Shown in pieces: positions 37,993 through 49,147 of a stretch of DNA of 64,000 bases. The DNA is from Gemmatimonadota bacterium (GTDB lineage Bacteria; Gemmatimonadota; Gemmatimonadetes; Gemmatimonadales; GWC2-71-9). Made by a program: the position numbers and the translations under genes. Location: NCBI GenBank assembly GCA_016874005.1, contig VGVQ01000003.1, positions 99,019 through 163,018 on the forward strand, given 5' to 3'. The notes under the pieces are model-generated. The model did not search any database. It was not told where the DNA came from and saw only the letters and a program-made list of their open reading frames with translations. How positions within the stretch are numbered: the stretch's first letter is position 1; each line of letters begins with the position of its first letter.

Positions 37993-38011
37993 CTCGCGAT
38001 CCCGATCCCGC

Positions 38012-39049
38012 TCAGATCGCTCCGCCTCGCCGCCACCGCCCAATCGCGTCGAACTGCTCCTCGTAGGCCGCCAGCACTTCCTCCGGGAGCACGGTGGCCA
38101 CACCGGCCTTGCCGACCTCGATTCCGGCCGCGTAGTTGGCCAGAAAGGCCGCTTCGGCGATCGTGGCACCCGCCGCCAGGCCGTTCGCCATCCACGCTGT
38201 CACCGTGTCGCCCGCGCCCGAGACGTCGAAGACCTCCCGCGCCTTGCTTGGAATTCGCCACCGCGTGCCCTCCGCCGTGACCAGCGCCATCCCCTCGGCG
38301 CCCAGGGTGACCAGCAGGTTGTCGACCGCGAGGCGTTCCCGGGCTCGGGCCAGCGCGCTCGGGTCTCCATCGAGGTCGAAAGCAGCTCCCAGCGCGGCCT
38401 CGAGTTCCCGCCGATTGGGCTTGAACACCGTCGCGCCGGAGTAATCGAAGAAATGGAGGAATTTGGGGTCGACCACCACGGGAATGGCGCGCCGGCGGGC
38501 CGCGGCGATGACGTCGCGGATGAGCGCGGGGCCCAGGACGCCCTTGTTATAGTCCTCGAGGACCACGGCGTCGGCGGAGGCGAGGGTCGCCTGGACCGCG
38601 GCCCACAGTCGAGCCAGGTCGTTGGTTTCCAGCGGGGCGTCGTCTTCCTCGTCGATCCGGACCACCTGCTGGCCCCGAGCGATAACCCGGGTCTTGGTGG
38701 TGGTCGGCCGGGCGACGACCGGGACCAGGTAGCGGTCGTCGATCCCTTTTTGGGCCAACTCCCGCCGGATCAGCAAGCCATTTTCATCCTCGCCGATGAC
38801 ACCGCTCAACATCGCGACGCCACCCAAAACCGCGACATTGGCCGCGACGTTGGCGGCACCGCCGAGACTTTGACGAGCCTTCCGGACCGCGACGACCGGC
38901 ACCGGCGCCTCGGGCGAGAGCCGGTCGGTATCGCCAACCAGGTACCGGTCGAGCATCACATCCCCAATGATCATGACCCGGCGGCCGCGCACGGCGGCGA
39001 GGAGCTGCTCCACCCGTTCTCTTGGGGGTGGCGCCAAGATGTCAGTCAC
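38012..39049 (-). CDS. rfaE1: ADP-heptose synthase kinase domain (RfaE1/HldE N-terminal domain)
   Basis: VMIIGDVMLDRYLVGDTDRLSPEAPVPVV; GGAANVAANVAVLGG; DVSGAGDTVTAW. Confidence 0.92.
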   Translation of the reverse strand: MTDILAPPPRERVEQLLAAVRGRRVMIIGDVMLDRYLVGDTDRLSPEAPVPVVAVRKARQSLGGAANVAANVAVLGGVAMLSGVIGEDENGLLIRRELAQKGIDDRYLVPVVARPTTTKTRVIARGQQVVRIDEEDDAPLETNDLARLWAAVQATLASADAVVLEDYNKGVLGPALIRDVIAAARRRAIPVVVDPKFLHFFDYSGATVFKPNRRELEAALGAAFDLDGDPSALARARERLAVDNLLVTLGAEGMALVTAEGTRWRIPSKAREVFDVSGAGDTVTAWMANGLAAGATIAEAAFLANYAAGIEVGKAGVATVLPEEVLAAYEEQFDAIGRWRRGGAI

Positions 39050-40554
39050 CGAAGTACTCCTCCGAAAGACGTCCCGATGGTCGCCTGGATCCGGGCCTCG
39101 ATTCCGGATCGCTGCCGCCCGGCCAAATGGCTCGCGTTGGTGGTCTGCTGCCATCCCGCGGCAGCTTGCACCCCAAGTCCTCGCTCGGCGCCCGCCACGG
39201 AAAGGCCCAAGCGCCAGGTTCGCTCGACCGTGCCGATGAGCAGCTCCGGTGTGTTCCGCAATTCCGGCCCCACCGGGAAGGGCCGATCGATCCGGCCCTG
39301 ACCCTGGAACGCCACCGCCAGCTCCGGCGCCACCAGCCATTGGTCGCGGACCGGCAGCTCGACCCGGGCGTCGAATCGGACCAGGTCGGTGAAATGGGGG
39401 CCGATGCCGATGCCCCGATCGAGGAAGCTCTGCGCCGAATCGGTGGTCCGATAGGCCAGGGCATTGACGACACTTGCAGCTGCCCGCCAGGCCAGCCGTT
39501 GGCCTAGCGGGCCGGATCCGGCGAGGGTGACGGCCCATCGACCGGGGTGCCGGTCTTCGCCCGTGACGGAATCCGGTTTGGTTCGCCACCGGTCGTCGAC
39601 CATGGCTTGCCCTTGGAGGCGAAGTCCCGATCCGACCCGCCAGGTGAGGTCGCCGCCGATGATGGTGTTGCGTTGATCCGGGAGCCCGAGCTGAATCGGG
39701 AACGAAAACAATACCAAGGGATTGAAGGTACCGGCCGTCGGCGACGACCCGCCCGATCCACTCACGATCATGGTTTCCCAGAGCGCGACGTCGAGACGGC
39801 TGCTCAGGCGGGCGCTCAGGCGATGGGCCAGAAAATAACGCCGATGATCGGTGCCATCGCTCGATCGCATCGCCGGCAACGAAGCGCCCAACAGCTGCAC
39901 CTGGATGTCTCGAAGCGGGATCTCCAGCGCGAGGTCGGTCCGCGGGTAACCGTAGTTGGCGATCGACAAGCCGAGCGAACCGGTGGGGCCCCAGTTGCGG
40001 TCCATCTGACCGAACCACAGCCTGACATGCTTGAACTGAGCCGACAGGTAACCCTCGGCGAACCGGTAGGCCTGGCTCTTGGTGCGCTGGATCCCGCCCC
40101 CAGCCCAATCTGGATCGAGCTTGAGCCGGTTCTCCGCCATCGGGCGGGAGGCGACCACCAGGTTGCCGAACACCCCCTCGAGTCCCACTTCACCATAGCC
40201 TCGAACGCCACCGTCTCCTCCGGGGTGGATCGGGTCCCGGCGCGCCGCCGTGAACGCTTGCGCGCCGGCTGCGGGCGCGACCCGAAACCAGGCATCGGAC
40301 CTGGGTCGCTCGAGCACGCTCCGAAGGGCAGTCGTGATCGATCCTCCCTTTGGCGAAGCCTCCTGTCGATCGAGAGCCGCGAGGATGTCGGCGACGCGAA
40401 GCGGCCGGATCTGCGGCGACGGATCACGCAGTTCGCCCCGAGCGATCAGCCATTCGACCAGGGGCATGGCGGGGTGGTCGAGCGGCAGATACGGCGACGC
40501 CTGGGAAAGCGCCGTCGAGGCGGAGGCGACGAGGAGGACGAGCCCGAGGCGCAC
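39046..40554 (-). CDS. Capsule assembly Wzi-family outer-membrane protein
   Basis: Signal peptide; VRLWFGQMDRNWGPTGSLGLSIANYGYPRTDLALEI; beta-barrel-like C-terminus; 4-nt overlap with the kinase gene. Confidence 0.72.
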   Translation of the reverse strand: MRLGLVLLVASASTALSQASPYLPLDHPAMPLVEWLIARGELRDPSPQIRPLRVADILAALDRQEASPKGGSITTALRSVLERPRSDAWFRVAPAAGAQAFTAARRDPIHPGGDGGVRGYGEVGLEGVFGNLVVASRPMAENRLKLDPDWAGGGIQRTKSQAYRFAEGYLSAQFKHVRLWFGQMDRNWGPTGSLGLSIANYGYPRTDLALEIPLRDIQVQLLGASLPAMRSSDGTDHRRYFLAHRLSARLSSRLDVALWETMIVSGSGGSSPTAGTFNPLVLFSFPIQLGLPDQRNTIIGGDLTWRVGSGLRLQGQAMVDDRWRTKPDSVTGEDRHPGRWAVTLAGSGPLGQRLAWRAAASVVNALAYRTTDSAQSFLDRGIGIGPHFTDLVRFDARVELPVRDQWLVAPELAVAFQGQGRIDRPFPVGPELRNTPELLIGTVERTWRLGLSVAGAERGLGVQAAAGWQQTTNASHLAGRQRSGIEARIQATIGTSFGGVLR

Positions 40555-40592
40555 GCTCGGAATGTAACCCGGGGGCCAGCTATGTTTCGCCG

Positions 40593-41597
40593 ATGCAACC
40601 CTTGCGCGTCGAGGCCAGCCGGGGGCCGTTGGTCGAGTCGATCCATCCGGTCTCCGTGGCCGTCGTCGATGCCGAGGGACGTCTCACCGCCCAGGCCGGC
40701 GACCCAACGCTGGTCACCTTCTGGCGGTCGGCCGCCAAGCCCTTTCAGTCGATGCCCCTGGTTGCCGACGGTGCCGCCAGCCGTTTCGGCCTCGACGACG
40801 AGGAACTGGCCTTGACGTGCGCCTCCCACTCCTCCGAGCCGGCCCACTTGGCCGTGGTCGATCGGATGCTCCAGAAGATCGGGGAACCCGAAACGGCCCT
40901 GGCGTGCGGCCCCCATCCGCCACTGTCGCCGGAGGTGGCAACCGCGGTCGTTCGGGAGAGGGCGGTGATGTCGCCGCGGTGGAGCAACTGCTCCGGGAAG
41001 CACGCCGGCATGCTGGCGTTGGCCAAGCACCACGGCTGGCCGACCGCCGGATACCAGCGGGCGGGTCACCCGCTCCAGGATCGGTTGCTGGTCGAGGTGA
41101 GCCGCTGGACCGAGGTCGACCCGGAGCGGATTCACCGCGCGGTCGATGGCTGCACCACGGTCTGTTACGGCTTGCCCCTCGCCGGAATGGCGCTTGGCTA
41201 CGCCCGGTTCGGGGTCTCGGCCGACCCTGCGGCGCGCCGTCTCTGGACCGCGATGACCTCGCGGCCGTTCATGATTGCGGGCACCGGACGAACCTGCACC
41301 GAGGTCATGACCACGATGCCTGGCGAAATCGTCGCCAAGATCGGAGCCGACGGGATCTACTGCGCCGCCTTGCCGCGCCACCGCCTCGGTCTGGCGCTCA
41401 AGGTTCACGATGGCGACATGTCGGCGTCGAGCGTCGCCCTGATCGCGGTGCTCGATCAACTCTTCGGCCATTTGGGCGATGATGCCTCGGCGAGCGCACT
41501 GCTGGCTCGCGGGTTGGGGGGCGACAAGCCGATCGTCTCGACCCGGGGGGAACCGGTCGGGGCCGTTCGGGTGGCCGGCCGCCTCGCGTTTTCCTGA
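40593..41597 (+). CDS. L-asparaginase II (Rhizobium etli AnsA/COG4448 type)
   Basis: VEASRGPLVESIHPVSVAVVDAEG; SAAKPFQSMPLV; CASHSSEPAHL; NCSGKHAGML; DGCTTVCYGLPLAGMA. Confidence 0.88.
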   Translation: MQPLRVEASRGPLVESIHPVSVAVVDAEGRLTAQAGDPTLVTFWRSAAKPFQSMPLVADGAASRFGLDDEELALTCASHSSEPAHLAVVDRMLQKIGEPETALACGPHPPLSPEVATAVVRERAVMSPRWSNCSGKHAGMLALAKHHGWPTAGYQRAGHPLQDRLLVEVSRWTEVDPERIHRAVDGCTTVCYGLPLAGMALGYARFGVSADPAARRLWTAMTSRPFMIAGTGRTCTEVMTTMPGEIVAKIGADGIYCAALPRHRLGLALKVHDGDMSASSVALIAVLDQLFGHLGDDASASALLARGLGGDKPIVSTRGEPVGAVRVAGRLAFS

Positions 41598-41647
41598 ACC
41601 GCGGCGGCGGCAAAACGGTTACCAGGGAACCCCGGAACGAGCCTATC

Positions 41648-42262
41648 ATGGAGCGACTGGACGAACCCACCGAGGCCCTGGTTCGGCTCGCGGCCGCCAT
41701 CGCGGCTGGCGACGAGGGGTTGATTGCCCAGCGAGCCCAAGTAGCGCTGGCAGCCGCCGTTCCCGCCATCTGGGTCGACGAGCTGCTGCTCCAGTCCATC
41801 CTGATGGTCGGGTATCCGCGGGCGCTCGTCGCCGGCCATTGCTGGCGTCAAACCGTGGGGCGGCCCGCCGAGTGGCTCGAGGATGGCACCGATTACTCAC
41901 AGCTGGCCGTGTGGGAACAACGCGGTAACGCGACTTGTGGCGTCGTGTATGGGAGCAACTTCGAAAAGCTGCGCGACAACGTGGCGGCGTTGCACCCGGC
42001 GATGGCCGCCTGGATGGTCCGCGAGGGCTACGGCCGGACCCTCTCTCGTCCAGGCCTCGATCTCGGTCGTCGGGAGCTGTGCGTGATCGCCCAGACCACG
42101 GCACTCAGAGCGTCGCGCCAACTGCACTCGCATTTGCGGGGGGCCCTGCACGCCGGGGTGAGCCCCGAGGTGATCCGTTCGGCCCTCGCCGCCATCACGC
42201 CTGAGGTGGGGCCGGACGGCGTGGCGTTCGCTCAAGCGTTGTGGGGACGGGTAAAGGGATGA
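41648..42262 (+). CDS. Carboxymuconolactone decarboxylase/AhpD-like protein
   Basis: ELCVIAQTTALRASRQLHSHLRGALHAGVSPEVIRSAL. Confidence 0.75.
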   Translation: MERLDEPTEALVRLAAAIAAGDEGLIAQRAQVALAAAVPAIWVDELLLQSILMVGYPRALVAGHCWRQTVGRPAEWLEDGTDYSQLAVWEQRGNATCGVVYGSNFEKLRDNVAALHPAMAAWMVREGYGRTLSRPGLDLGRRELCVIAQTTALRASRQLHSHLRGALHAGVSPEVIRSALAAITPEVGPDGVAFAQALWGRVKG

Positions 42263-43263
42263 GCTTCGTCGATACCGTGCAAGTCCGAGTCGCGGCCGGC
42301 ACCGGAGGGTCGGGTGCTTCGTCGTTCGCTCGGTTCAAGTTCGTGCCCAAGGGCGGCCCGGACGGTGGGGACGGCGGTCACGGTGGCAGCGTCTTCGTGG
42401 TAGCGGACGGCAACCTCACCACGCTGCTGGATTATCGGTACCGGAACCAGTGGAAGGCCGAACGGGGCCAGCACGGCAAGGGGAAGACCCAGACCGGTGC
42501 TTCGGGAGACGACATCGAGCTGCCGGTGCCGCCAGGCACGATCGTTCGCGATGCCGATTCGGGTGAGCAGCTCGGGGAGCTGCTGGTGACCGGTGAACGG
42601 CTCCTCGTCGCGCGGGGAGGGCGCGGTGGCCGGGGGAACGCTCGGTTCGCCACCGCGACCCACCGGGCCCCGCGAGAGTGGGAGCCTGGGGAGGCCGGGC
42701 AAGAGCGGACCCTCGAGTTCGAGCTCAAGTTGATCGCCGACGTTGGCTTGGTGGGCGAGCCGAACGCGGGCAAGAGCACCTTGCTGTCGGTGATCTCCGC
42801 GGCCCGTCCGAAAATCGCCGACTATCCTTTTACCACCCTGGAGCCGAACCTCGGGGTGGTGGCGATGGGAGACCATCGGACCTTCGTCGTGGCCGACATC
42901 CCGGGGATCATCGAAGGCGCGCACCGGGGTCGGGGTCTCGGCCTGCAGTTCCTTCGCCACGTCGAGCGGACCCGGGTGTTGGCATTCCTGGTGCCCGCCG
43001 ACGATCCGGACCCGGCGGCCAGCTACCATCGGCTCCGTCACGAGGTCCGCCAGTACAGCGCGGTCCTGGCCGACAAGCCGCACATCGTGGTCGTTTCGAA
43101 GGGCGACCTCCTGGGGCCCGACGGGGTGCCGCCCCTCCTGGAGGGGGCCACCGGGCCGTCGATCGTGTTGTCGGCGGCGACCGGTGCCGGGGTCGAAGAG
43201 TTCAAGCGGCTCTGCTGGCGATCGATTCAGGACGCCAAGGCCATCGATGCTGCCGCGAGCTGA
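42259..43263 (+). CDS. obg: GTPase Obg/CgtA
   Basis: SFVDTVQVRVAAGTGGSGASSFARFKFVPKGGPDGGDGGHGG; VGLVGEPNAGKSTLLSVISAARPKIADYPFTTLEPNLG. Confidence 0.97.
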   Translation: MSFVDTVQVRVAAGTGGSGASSFARFKFVPKGGPDGGDGGHGGSVFVVADGNLTTLLDYRYRNQWKAERGQHGKGKTQTGASGDDIELPVPPGTIVRDADSGEQLGELLVTGERLLVARGGRGGRGNARFATATHRAPREWEPGEAGQERTLEFELKLIADVGLVGEPNAGKSTLLSVISAARPKIADYPFTTLEPNLGVVAMGDHRTFVVADIPGIIEGAHRGRGLGLQFLRHVERTRVLAFLVPADDPDPAASYHRLRHEVRQYSAVLADKPHIVVVSKGDLLGPDGVPPLLEGATGPSIVLSAATGAGVEEFKRLCWRSIQDAKAIDAAAS

Positions 43264-44335
43264 GCTCGACGCGTACCTCTGCCTCGCCCTGACGCCAGGT
43301 CTCGGACCCGTTCGGCTCGCGGCGCTTCGCCGGGCCTTCGGGTCGTACGCGACTGCGCTCCTGGCTCCCCGGCGGGAGCTTCGCGCGGTCGACTCGATGA
43401 ACGCCGAGGCGGCCGCGGCAGTCGCCGGCGCCGATCCGGTGGTCGCGGCTGCCGCGATCGAATCGACGCAACGGATCGGGGCGGTGACTCTCACCCCGTT
43501 CGACCGCCAGTATCCCGAATCGCTCCGGCTGATCGCCGACCCGCCGCCGGTGCTGTTCTGTCTGGGGCGCCTGGAGTTACTCGATCGGCCGGCCGTCGCC
43601 ATCGTCGGGACCCGGCGGCCGACCCCCTATGGCGTCCAGGTGACCCGGGACGTCGCCGCCGCGGCGGCTGGCGGGGGACTCGCGGTGGTGAGCGGGATGG
43701 CCCGCGGGCTCGACGCGGTCGCCCACTGGGCGGCGGTCGGTCACCCCGGATCGACGGTTGGAGTGCTGGGGAACGGCCTCGCCGTCGTCTACCCGGCTTC
43801 TAACCAGTCTTTGTACCAACGGATCGCTCGCGATGGTCTCCTGGTGAGCGAGTATCCGCCCAACCAGCGGCCCCACCGAGGCTCGTTCCTGGCCCGCAAC
43901 CGGGTGATCAGTGGTCTCGCCCGGGTGACGGTGGTCACCGAAGCGCCGCACAAATCGGGGGCGCTCGATACCATCGACAAGGCCAACGAGCAAAGTCGCG
44001 AGGTGCTGGTCGTTCCGGGTCCGATCACCAGCGACCGGGCGGCCGGCTCCAACGAGCTGCTCCGCTTCGCGTTGCCTTATCTCGGCCCGGCCGATCTCTT
44101 TGCCCACTATCCTGGCTTCGGGGCGACCGGGCCGGCCGCCCCCCGCGGCGGCCCCGCGTTGCCGCCACGGCTCAAGACGGTCTTTGCCCAAGTCGACGAG
44201 ACGCCGCGATCGGTCGACGAACTGGCCCGGTCGCTGCAACTCGAATCGGCGGCGGTCGCGGCGGTCCTGACCGAGCTCGAGGTTGCCGGTCTCGTTGCGA
44301 CCGGGCCTGGCGGTGGGTTTACCCGGTCGAGCTAG
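43247..44335 (+). CDS. dprA: DNA processing protein DprA
   Basis: VAIVGTRRPTPYG; VVSGMARGLDAVAHWAA; FLARNRVISGLARVTVVTEA; VVPGPI. Confidence 0.95.
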   Translation: MLPRAELDAYLCLALTPGLGPVRLAALRRAFGSYATALLAPRRELRAVDSMNAEAAAAVAGADPVVAAAAIESTQRIGAVTLTPFDRQYPESLRLIADPPPVLFCLGRLELLDRPAVAIVGTRRPTPYGVQVTRDVAAAAAGGGLAVVSGMARGLDAVAHWAAVGHPGSTVGVLGNGLAVVYPASNQSLYQRIARDGLLVSEYPPNQRPHRGSFLARNRVISGLARVTVVTEAPHKSGALDTIDKANEQSREVLVVPGPITSDRAAGSNELLRFALPYLGPADLFAHYPGFGATGPAAPRGGPALPPRLKTVFAQVDETPRSVDELARSLQLESAAVAAVLTELEVAGLVATGPGGGFTRSS

Positions 44336-44350
44336 CCAGGCCCGATCCCG

Positions 44351-45454
44351 ATGCACCTCTACGTCCACGTCCCCTTCTGCGCTCGGCGCTGCTCCTACTG
44401 CGACTTCGCCATCGCGGTGAGACGCCGTGACCCGTCGGCGGCGTTTCGCGACGCCGTCAGAGCCGAGCTCGGCCAGCTCTTCGCGGCGACCGTGCCGTTC
44501 GAGGGCCGGATCGAAACGGTCTACTACGGCGGCGGGACGCCCTCGCGCCTCGATCCCGGCGTGTTGGCCGAGATCCACCGCGACCTCGCCGATCGCTTCG
44601 ACCTGGCACCCGACGCCGAAGTGACGCTCGAAGCCAACCCCGAGGACGTCGACCACACCCGGGCCGCGGCCTGGCGTTCGGCGGGGATCAACCGGGTGTC
44701 GCTCGGAGTGCAGAGCTTTTCTCGGGAGGTTCTCCGCTGGATGCATCGGTCCGACGATCCCGAGCAGGTCGATCGGGCGGTCTCGTCCCTTCGAGGTGCC
44801 GGCATCGCCAACATCTCATTCGATCTCATCTACGGACTGCCGAGCCAGCTGGCCCGGCACTGGACCTCGGAACTCGACCGGGCCTTTGCGCTCGGGATTG
44901 ACCACCTGTCGCTCTACGCCCTCACGGTCGAGTCCGGGACTCCGCTCGGCCGATGGACCGAGCGGGGAACCGTGGTACCCGCCGCCGACACCGTGGCGGA
45001 ATCCGAGTACCTCGCCGCTTGCGCCGCGATTCGGCAACGGGGATGGCACCACTACGAGGTGTCGAACGCCGCCCGACCGGGGTTCGAGTCGCGCCACAAT
45101 TTGGGGTACTGGCGTCGCCGGCCCTACCTCGGGCTGGGCCCCTCGGCCCACAGCGCGGCCGGTGATCGCCGCTGGTGGAATATTCGGGAATGGGAGGCAT
45201 ATCGGCGGGCGGCCGGGCGGGGGGATCTCCTGGTGGCGGGCGAGGAGCGGTTGACCGCCACTCAGGTCAGGCTCGAGGAAGCCTACCTCGGTCTTCGGTG
45301 CGTTGATGGCGTCGCGGCATCATCCCTGCCTGAAGCAATTGTTTCGCAGTGGCTGGCTGCCGGTTGGGCCGGCCTTGTTGGCAGCCAAGTGGTGCTGACG
45401 GCCCGGGGGTGGCTTCGGCTCGACGGGTTGGTTCGCCAGGCAGGAGTGGCCTAA
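44351..45454 (+). CDS. hemW: Radical SAM heme chaperone HemW
   Basis: LYVHVPFCARRCSYCDFAIAV; YYGGGTPSRL; GVQSFSREVLRWMHR. Confidence 0.93.
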   Translation: MHLYVHVPFCARRCSYCDFAIAVRRRDPSAAFRDAVRAELGQLFAATVPFEGRIETVYYGGGTPSRLDPGVLAEIHRDLADRFDLAPDAEVTLEANPEDVDHTRAAAWRSAGINRVSLGVQSFSREVLRWMHRSDDPEQVDRAVSSLRGAGIANISFDLIYGLPSQLARHWTSELDRAFALGIDHLSLYALTVESGTPLGRWTERGTVVPAADTVAESEYLAACAAIRQRGWHHYEVSNAARPGFESRHNLGYWRRRPYLGLGPSAHSAAGDRRWWNIREWEAYRRAAGRGDLLVAGEERLTATQVRLEEAYLGLRCVDGVAASSLPEAIVSQWLAAGWAGLVGSQVVLTARGWLRLDGLVRQAGVA

Positions 45455-45460
45455 ATTACT

Positions 45461-46504
45461 GTGATGCAGAGAGTTGACGGATTGACCGAGCGCCAGGTTC
45501 GAGTCCTGGACGCGATCGTGAAACTCTATGTGGAAACGGCCGAACCGGCGGCAAGCCAGGCCGTGGCCCGGCGGTGCCGTCTCGGGATTTCCTCGGCCTC
45601 GGTCCGGAATACCATGAGCGAGCTCGAGGAGGCCGGATTTCTCCGCCACCCCCATACCTCGAGTGGCCGGGTTCCGACCGACCGGGCATATCGGGCCTAT
45701 GTCGACGGTCTTTTGGGCCGAACCCAGCCCTCGGATCGGGACCTGGTGAGGCTCGAGGCGGAGGTGGCGATGGTCGGGGCCGGCGGACCGATCGAGGAAA
45801 TCCTCCGCCGGGCGGCTCAGGTACTCGGGATCCTGGCCCAGGAACTTGGCGTGGCGGTTACTCCGGCGCTCGACCAAACGGTACTCGAGCGGTTGCAGCT
45901 CGTTCCGGTCAGCTCCGAGCGGCTACTGGTGGTGCTCAATCTCGACAGCCGGCTGGCGCGGACGCTGTACCTGGAAATCCCCAACGCGGTTGCCGCGGAG
46001 GTGGTCGAACAAGTCGGCCGGATTCTCAACGAACGGCTCGCCGGCCTCGCCCTCGCCGAAATCCGGGTCACCCTGGCGGATCGGCTTCGCGACGTCGCCC
46101 GGCCAGACGGCGGTCAGCAGCTGCTCAACATCTTCATCGAACGAGGCGAGGACGTATTCGAGGCTCGGCTCGAGGGAGGGATCATGTTAGGCAGCGCCAA
46201 GCCGTTGGCCGACCAGCCGGAGTTCGCCTCCAACGGCCGGATGCGCGATCTGCTCGAGCTGACCGAGCGACGCGACGTGCTGGAGGGCGCCTTCGCGGCC
46301 CACCGGCGTCGGGGCCTGACGATCAGCATCGGCTCGGAGAACCGGGATCCGTCGCTCAACGACTTCACCTTGGTGACCGCCTCGTACCGATGGGGCGATC
46401 TGAGTGGCGTGGTGGGGGTCCTGGGCCCAACCCGGATGCCCTATGAAAAAGTGATTGGCTTGGTCGAACACACCAGCCGCCTGGTGGAAGGACTGCTGAC
46501 GTGA
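45461..46504 (+). CDS. hrcA: Heat-inducible transcriptional repressor HrcA
   Basis: [64 protein letters not shown]. Confidence 0.95.
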   Translation: MMQRVDGLTERQVRVLDAIVKLYVETAEPAASQAVARRCRLGISSASVRNTMSELEEAGFLRHPHTSSGRVPTDRAYRAYVDGLLGRTQPSDRDLVRLEAEVAMVGAGGPIEEILRRAAQVLGILAQELGVAVTPALDQTVLERLQLVPVSSERLLVVLNLDSRLARTLYLEIPNAVAAEVVEQVGRILNERLAGLALAEIRVTLADRLRDVARPDGGQQLLNIFIERGEDVFEARLEGGIMLGSAKPLADQPEFASNGRMRDLLELTERRDVLEGAFAAHRRRGLTISIGSENRDPSLNDFTLVTASYRWGDLSGVVGVLGPTRMPYEKVIGLVEHTSRLVEGLLT

Positions 46505-47628
46505 GTGAGTACTACGAGTTGCTCGGGGTTGCCCGGGACGCCTCCGACGACGACATCAAGAAGGCCTATCGCCGGGCGGCGATGCAGTACCATCCCGACC
46601 GGAACTCCGACCCGGGGGCGGAGGGGAGATTCAAGGAGATCGCCGAAGCCTACGAGGTGCTCCGCGATCCCAACAAACGAGCCGCCTACGACCGCTACGG
46701 CAAGGCTGGCGTCAATGGGAGCGCCGGGAGCGGGGCCGGCGGATTCGGACATGTCGATCTGAGCGAGGCGCTCAACATCTTCATGCGGGATTTCGGCGGC
46801 TTCGAATCGATGTTCGGCGGCGGCCGCGATCCCACCGAGGCCCGCCGAGGCCAGGACATCCGGGTCACGGTCCGCCTGACGCTGGGCGACGTCGCGGTCG
46901 GGGCCAAGCGCACCGTCAAGCTCAAGACCCAGATCCAATGCAAGGCATGCACCGGGTCCGGCGGCGCTCGGGGTGCCCGCCCCGCTCGGTGCTCTTCCTG
47001 CGGGGGCAGCGGCGAGGTCCGTCGGGCCACCCGCAGCGTCTTCGGACAGTTCGTATCGGTCGCCCCCTGTACCGTGTGCCAGGGGGAGGGTGTCGTCATC
47101 ACCCAGCCCTGCGAGGTGTGTCGCGGCGAGGGCCGGGTCAAGGGTGAGCGGACCGTTCAGGTCGAGATTCCGCCGGGGGTGTCGAGCAACAACTACATCA
47201 CCATGCGGGGGCAGGGGGCCGTCGGGCGGCGGAACGCCCCCGCCGGCGACTTGCTGGTGATGATCGAGGTCAAGGACGACGAGCGGTTCGAGCGGCAAGG
47301 CGACGACCTCTACTACGACCTGGTGCTCTCGTTTTCACAGGCCGCGTTAGGCGCTCAGGTCGTGGTCCCCACGCCCACGGGTGAGGAGCCGGTCGCGGTT
47401 CCCGGGGGGGTCCAGCCCGGGACGGTGCTGCGGATCAAGGGGAAGGGGCTGCCGCGCCTCGGTCAAACCACCCCAGGCGACCTCAACGTCCGGGTCAGCC
47501 TGTGGACCCCGGACTCGCTCACCGACGAACAGCGCCGCCTCTTCGAGGCGCTCGCCAAGGTCGAAGGCAGCCCGCCCAAGGAATCCGGCAGCTTCTGGAG
47601 TCGGCTCAAAGAAGCGCTCGGCGCATGA
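46501..47628 (+). CDS. dnaJ: Chaperone DnaJ
   Basis: J domain with HPD; four CxxCxGxG zinc repeats; C-terminal peptide-binding domain. Confidence 0.97.
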   Translation: MSEYYELLGVARDASDDDIKKAYRRAAMQYHPDRNSDPGAEGRFKEIAEAYEVLRDPNKRAAYDRYGKAGVNGSAGSGAGGFGHVDLSEALNIFMRDFGGFESMFGGGRDPTEARRGQDIRVTVRLTLGDVAVGAKRTVKLKTQIQCKACTGSGGARGARPARCSSCGGSGEVRRATRSVFGQFVSVAPCTVCQGEGVVITQPCEVCRGEGRVKGERTVQVEIPPGVSSNNYITMRGQGAVGRRNAPAGDLLVMIEVKDDERFERQGDDLYYDLVLSFSQAALGAQVVVPTPTGEEPVAVPGGVQPGTVLRIKGKGLPRLGQTTPGDLNVRVSLWTPDSLTDEQRRLFEALAKVEGSPPKESGSFWSRLKEALGA

Positions 47629-48458
47629 ACTGGTGGACCATCGAGGTGGCGCCGGCGGGCGCGGATCCCGCCGAGGTTGCCGCCCTCTTGGTCCGGCTCA
47701 CGGGGCAGACGGTGGAGGAACGGTCGGATGCGGTGGTCGGGTTCGCGGGCTCGGAGGACGCCGCGATCCGCGCCGCCGATGGGCTCCGGCGACACTTCGC
47801 CGGTGGGGTGAGTGCCGAGGTCCGGCCGATCGCGGATCTGGATTGGACCGTCCGCTGGCAAGAAGGCCTCGAGGTCCGGCAAGTCGGCCGGCTGCGACTA
47901 GGCCCATCCTGGCTGCTCGAGCCTGGCCCGACCGATCTCGTCGTCGATCCGGAAATGGCATTCGGCAGCGGCGAACACGGTTCGACTCGCGGGGCCCTCA
48001 CCCTCCTCGATCGCCACCTGAAGCCGGGGGGAACCGTCCTCGACTTGGGCAGCGGGAGCGGGATCCTCGCGATCGCGGCCGTCAAGCTCGGGGCCGAACG
48101 GGCGTTAGGTATCGAGATCGACGACGAAGCGATACCCGTGGCCGAGGGGAACGCCCGAAGGAATCAGGTGGCGGAGCGAACTCATTTCGTGGTCGGCGAC
48201 GCCGCGATTCTCGCCCCCTTGGCGGGGCCCGCCGCGCTGGTGGTCTCCAACATCCTCCGCACCGTCAACGAAACCCTGCTCGAGCCGATCGCCCGCTCCT
48301 TGGCCCCTGGTGGGGTGGCGATCTACGCCGGAATGGAAGAGTCCGAGGCCGCGATGTTCCGGCCGCTGCTCAGCGCCGCCGGCTGGCGCCCGTTCGACGA
48401 GATCGTCGACGCCGGCTGGTGGGCCGTCGCCGCGCGGCGCGACGGAGCGGACCGGTGA
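47625..48458 (+). CDS. prmA: Ribosomal protein L11 methyltransferase
   Basis: [45 protein letters not shown]. Confidence 0.92.
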   Translation: MNWWTIEVAPAGADPAEVAALLVRLTGQTVEERSDAVVGFAGSEDAAIRAADGLRRHFAGGVSAEVRPIADLDWTVRWQEGLEVRQVGRLRLGPSWLLEPGPTDLVVDPEMAFGSGEHGSTRGALTLLDRHLKPGGTVLDLGSGSGILAIAAVKLGAERALGIEIDDEAIPVAEGNARRNQVAERTHFVVGDAAILAPLAGPAALVVSNILRTVNETLLEPIARSLAPGGVAIYAGMEESEAAMFRPLLSAAGWRPFDEIVDAGWWAVAARRDGADR

Positions 48459-49147
48459 TTCGGGCCCTGGTGGAGCAACCGCTCGCCGCGGGCCCCCAGC
48501 GAATCCAATTGACGGCCGACGAACGGCACCACCTCCGAGTCCGTCGGGTCGAACCGGGCACCGCGGTCGAGCTGCTCGATGGGATGGGAGGCGTGGGGCG
48601 GGGGGTACTGGCTGCGGACGGCGTCGTCGAGGTCGGGCAGGTGGTGTCCCACCAACCACTGGATCCCGTGGTCCTCATGGTCGGCGCCGGGGACAAGGAT
48701 CGCTTCGCCTGGCTGGTCGAGAAAGCGGTCGAGCTTGGCGTCACCGAGATCGTGCCGCTGGACACCGAGCGGAGTCTCCAAGTGGCTGGTCGGCTCCGAG
48801 GGAATCACCTCGAGAAGCTGCTGCGGCGCGCCGACGAAGCCCTGAAGCAGTGCGGGGGGGCCTGGCGCACCGTCATCCGGCCTCCCGTTCCGATTCGAGA
48901 TGCGCTGTCTTCGTGTGCCGCCCGGGAGCGTTGGCTCGCCGACCCGGCGGGACGGCGCCCTCCGTCCGATCCCCGCCCGCCGTCGGTGGCCATCGTGGTT
49001 GGACCGGAAGGCGGCCTGACCGATGCCGAACGACGCGCGGCCGAGGCGGCCGAGTTTGTTTCGACCGCCTTGGGAACCCGAACCATGCGATTCGAGACCG
49101 CGGCGCTGGCCGCGGCCGTCATCGCCAGAACCCGAGGTCTTCCATGA
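48455..49147 (+). CDS. rsmE: 16S rRNA m3U1498 methyltransferase
   Basis: HHLRVRRVEPGTAVELLDG; AVELGVTEIVPLDTERS; VGPEGGLTDAE; LGTRTMRFETAALAA. Confidence 0.93.
   Translation: MIRALVEQPLAAGPQRIQLTADERHHLRVRRVEPGTAVELLDGMGGVGRGVLAADGVVEVGQVVSHQPLDPVVLMVGAGDKDRFAWLVEKAVELGVTEIVPLDTERSLQVAGRLRGNHLEKLLRRADEALKQCGGAWRTVIRPPVPIRDALSSCAARERWLADPAGRRPPSDPRPPSVAIVVGPEGGLTDAERRAAEAAEFVSTALGTRTMRFETAALAAAVIARTRGLP

Noticed and set aside
45400-45460. CIRCE element upstream of hrcA
   Set aside because: No TTAGCACTC-N9-GAGTGCTAA-like inverted repeat seen
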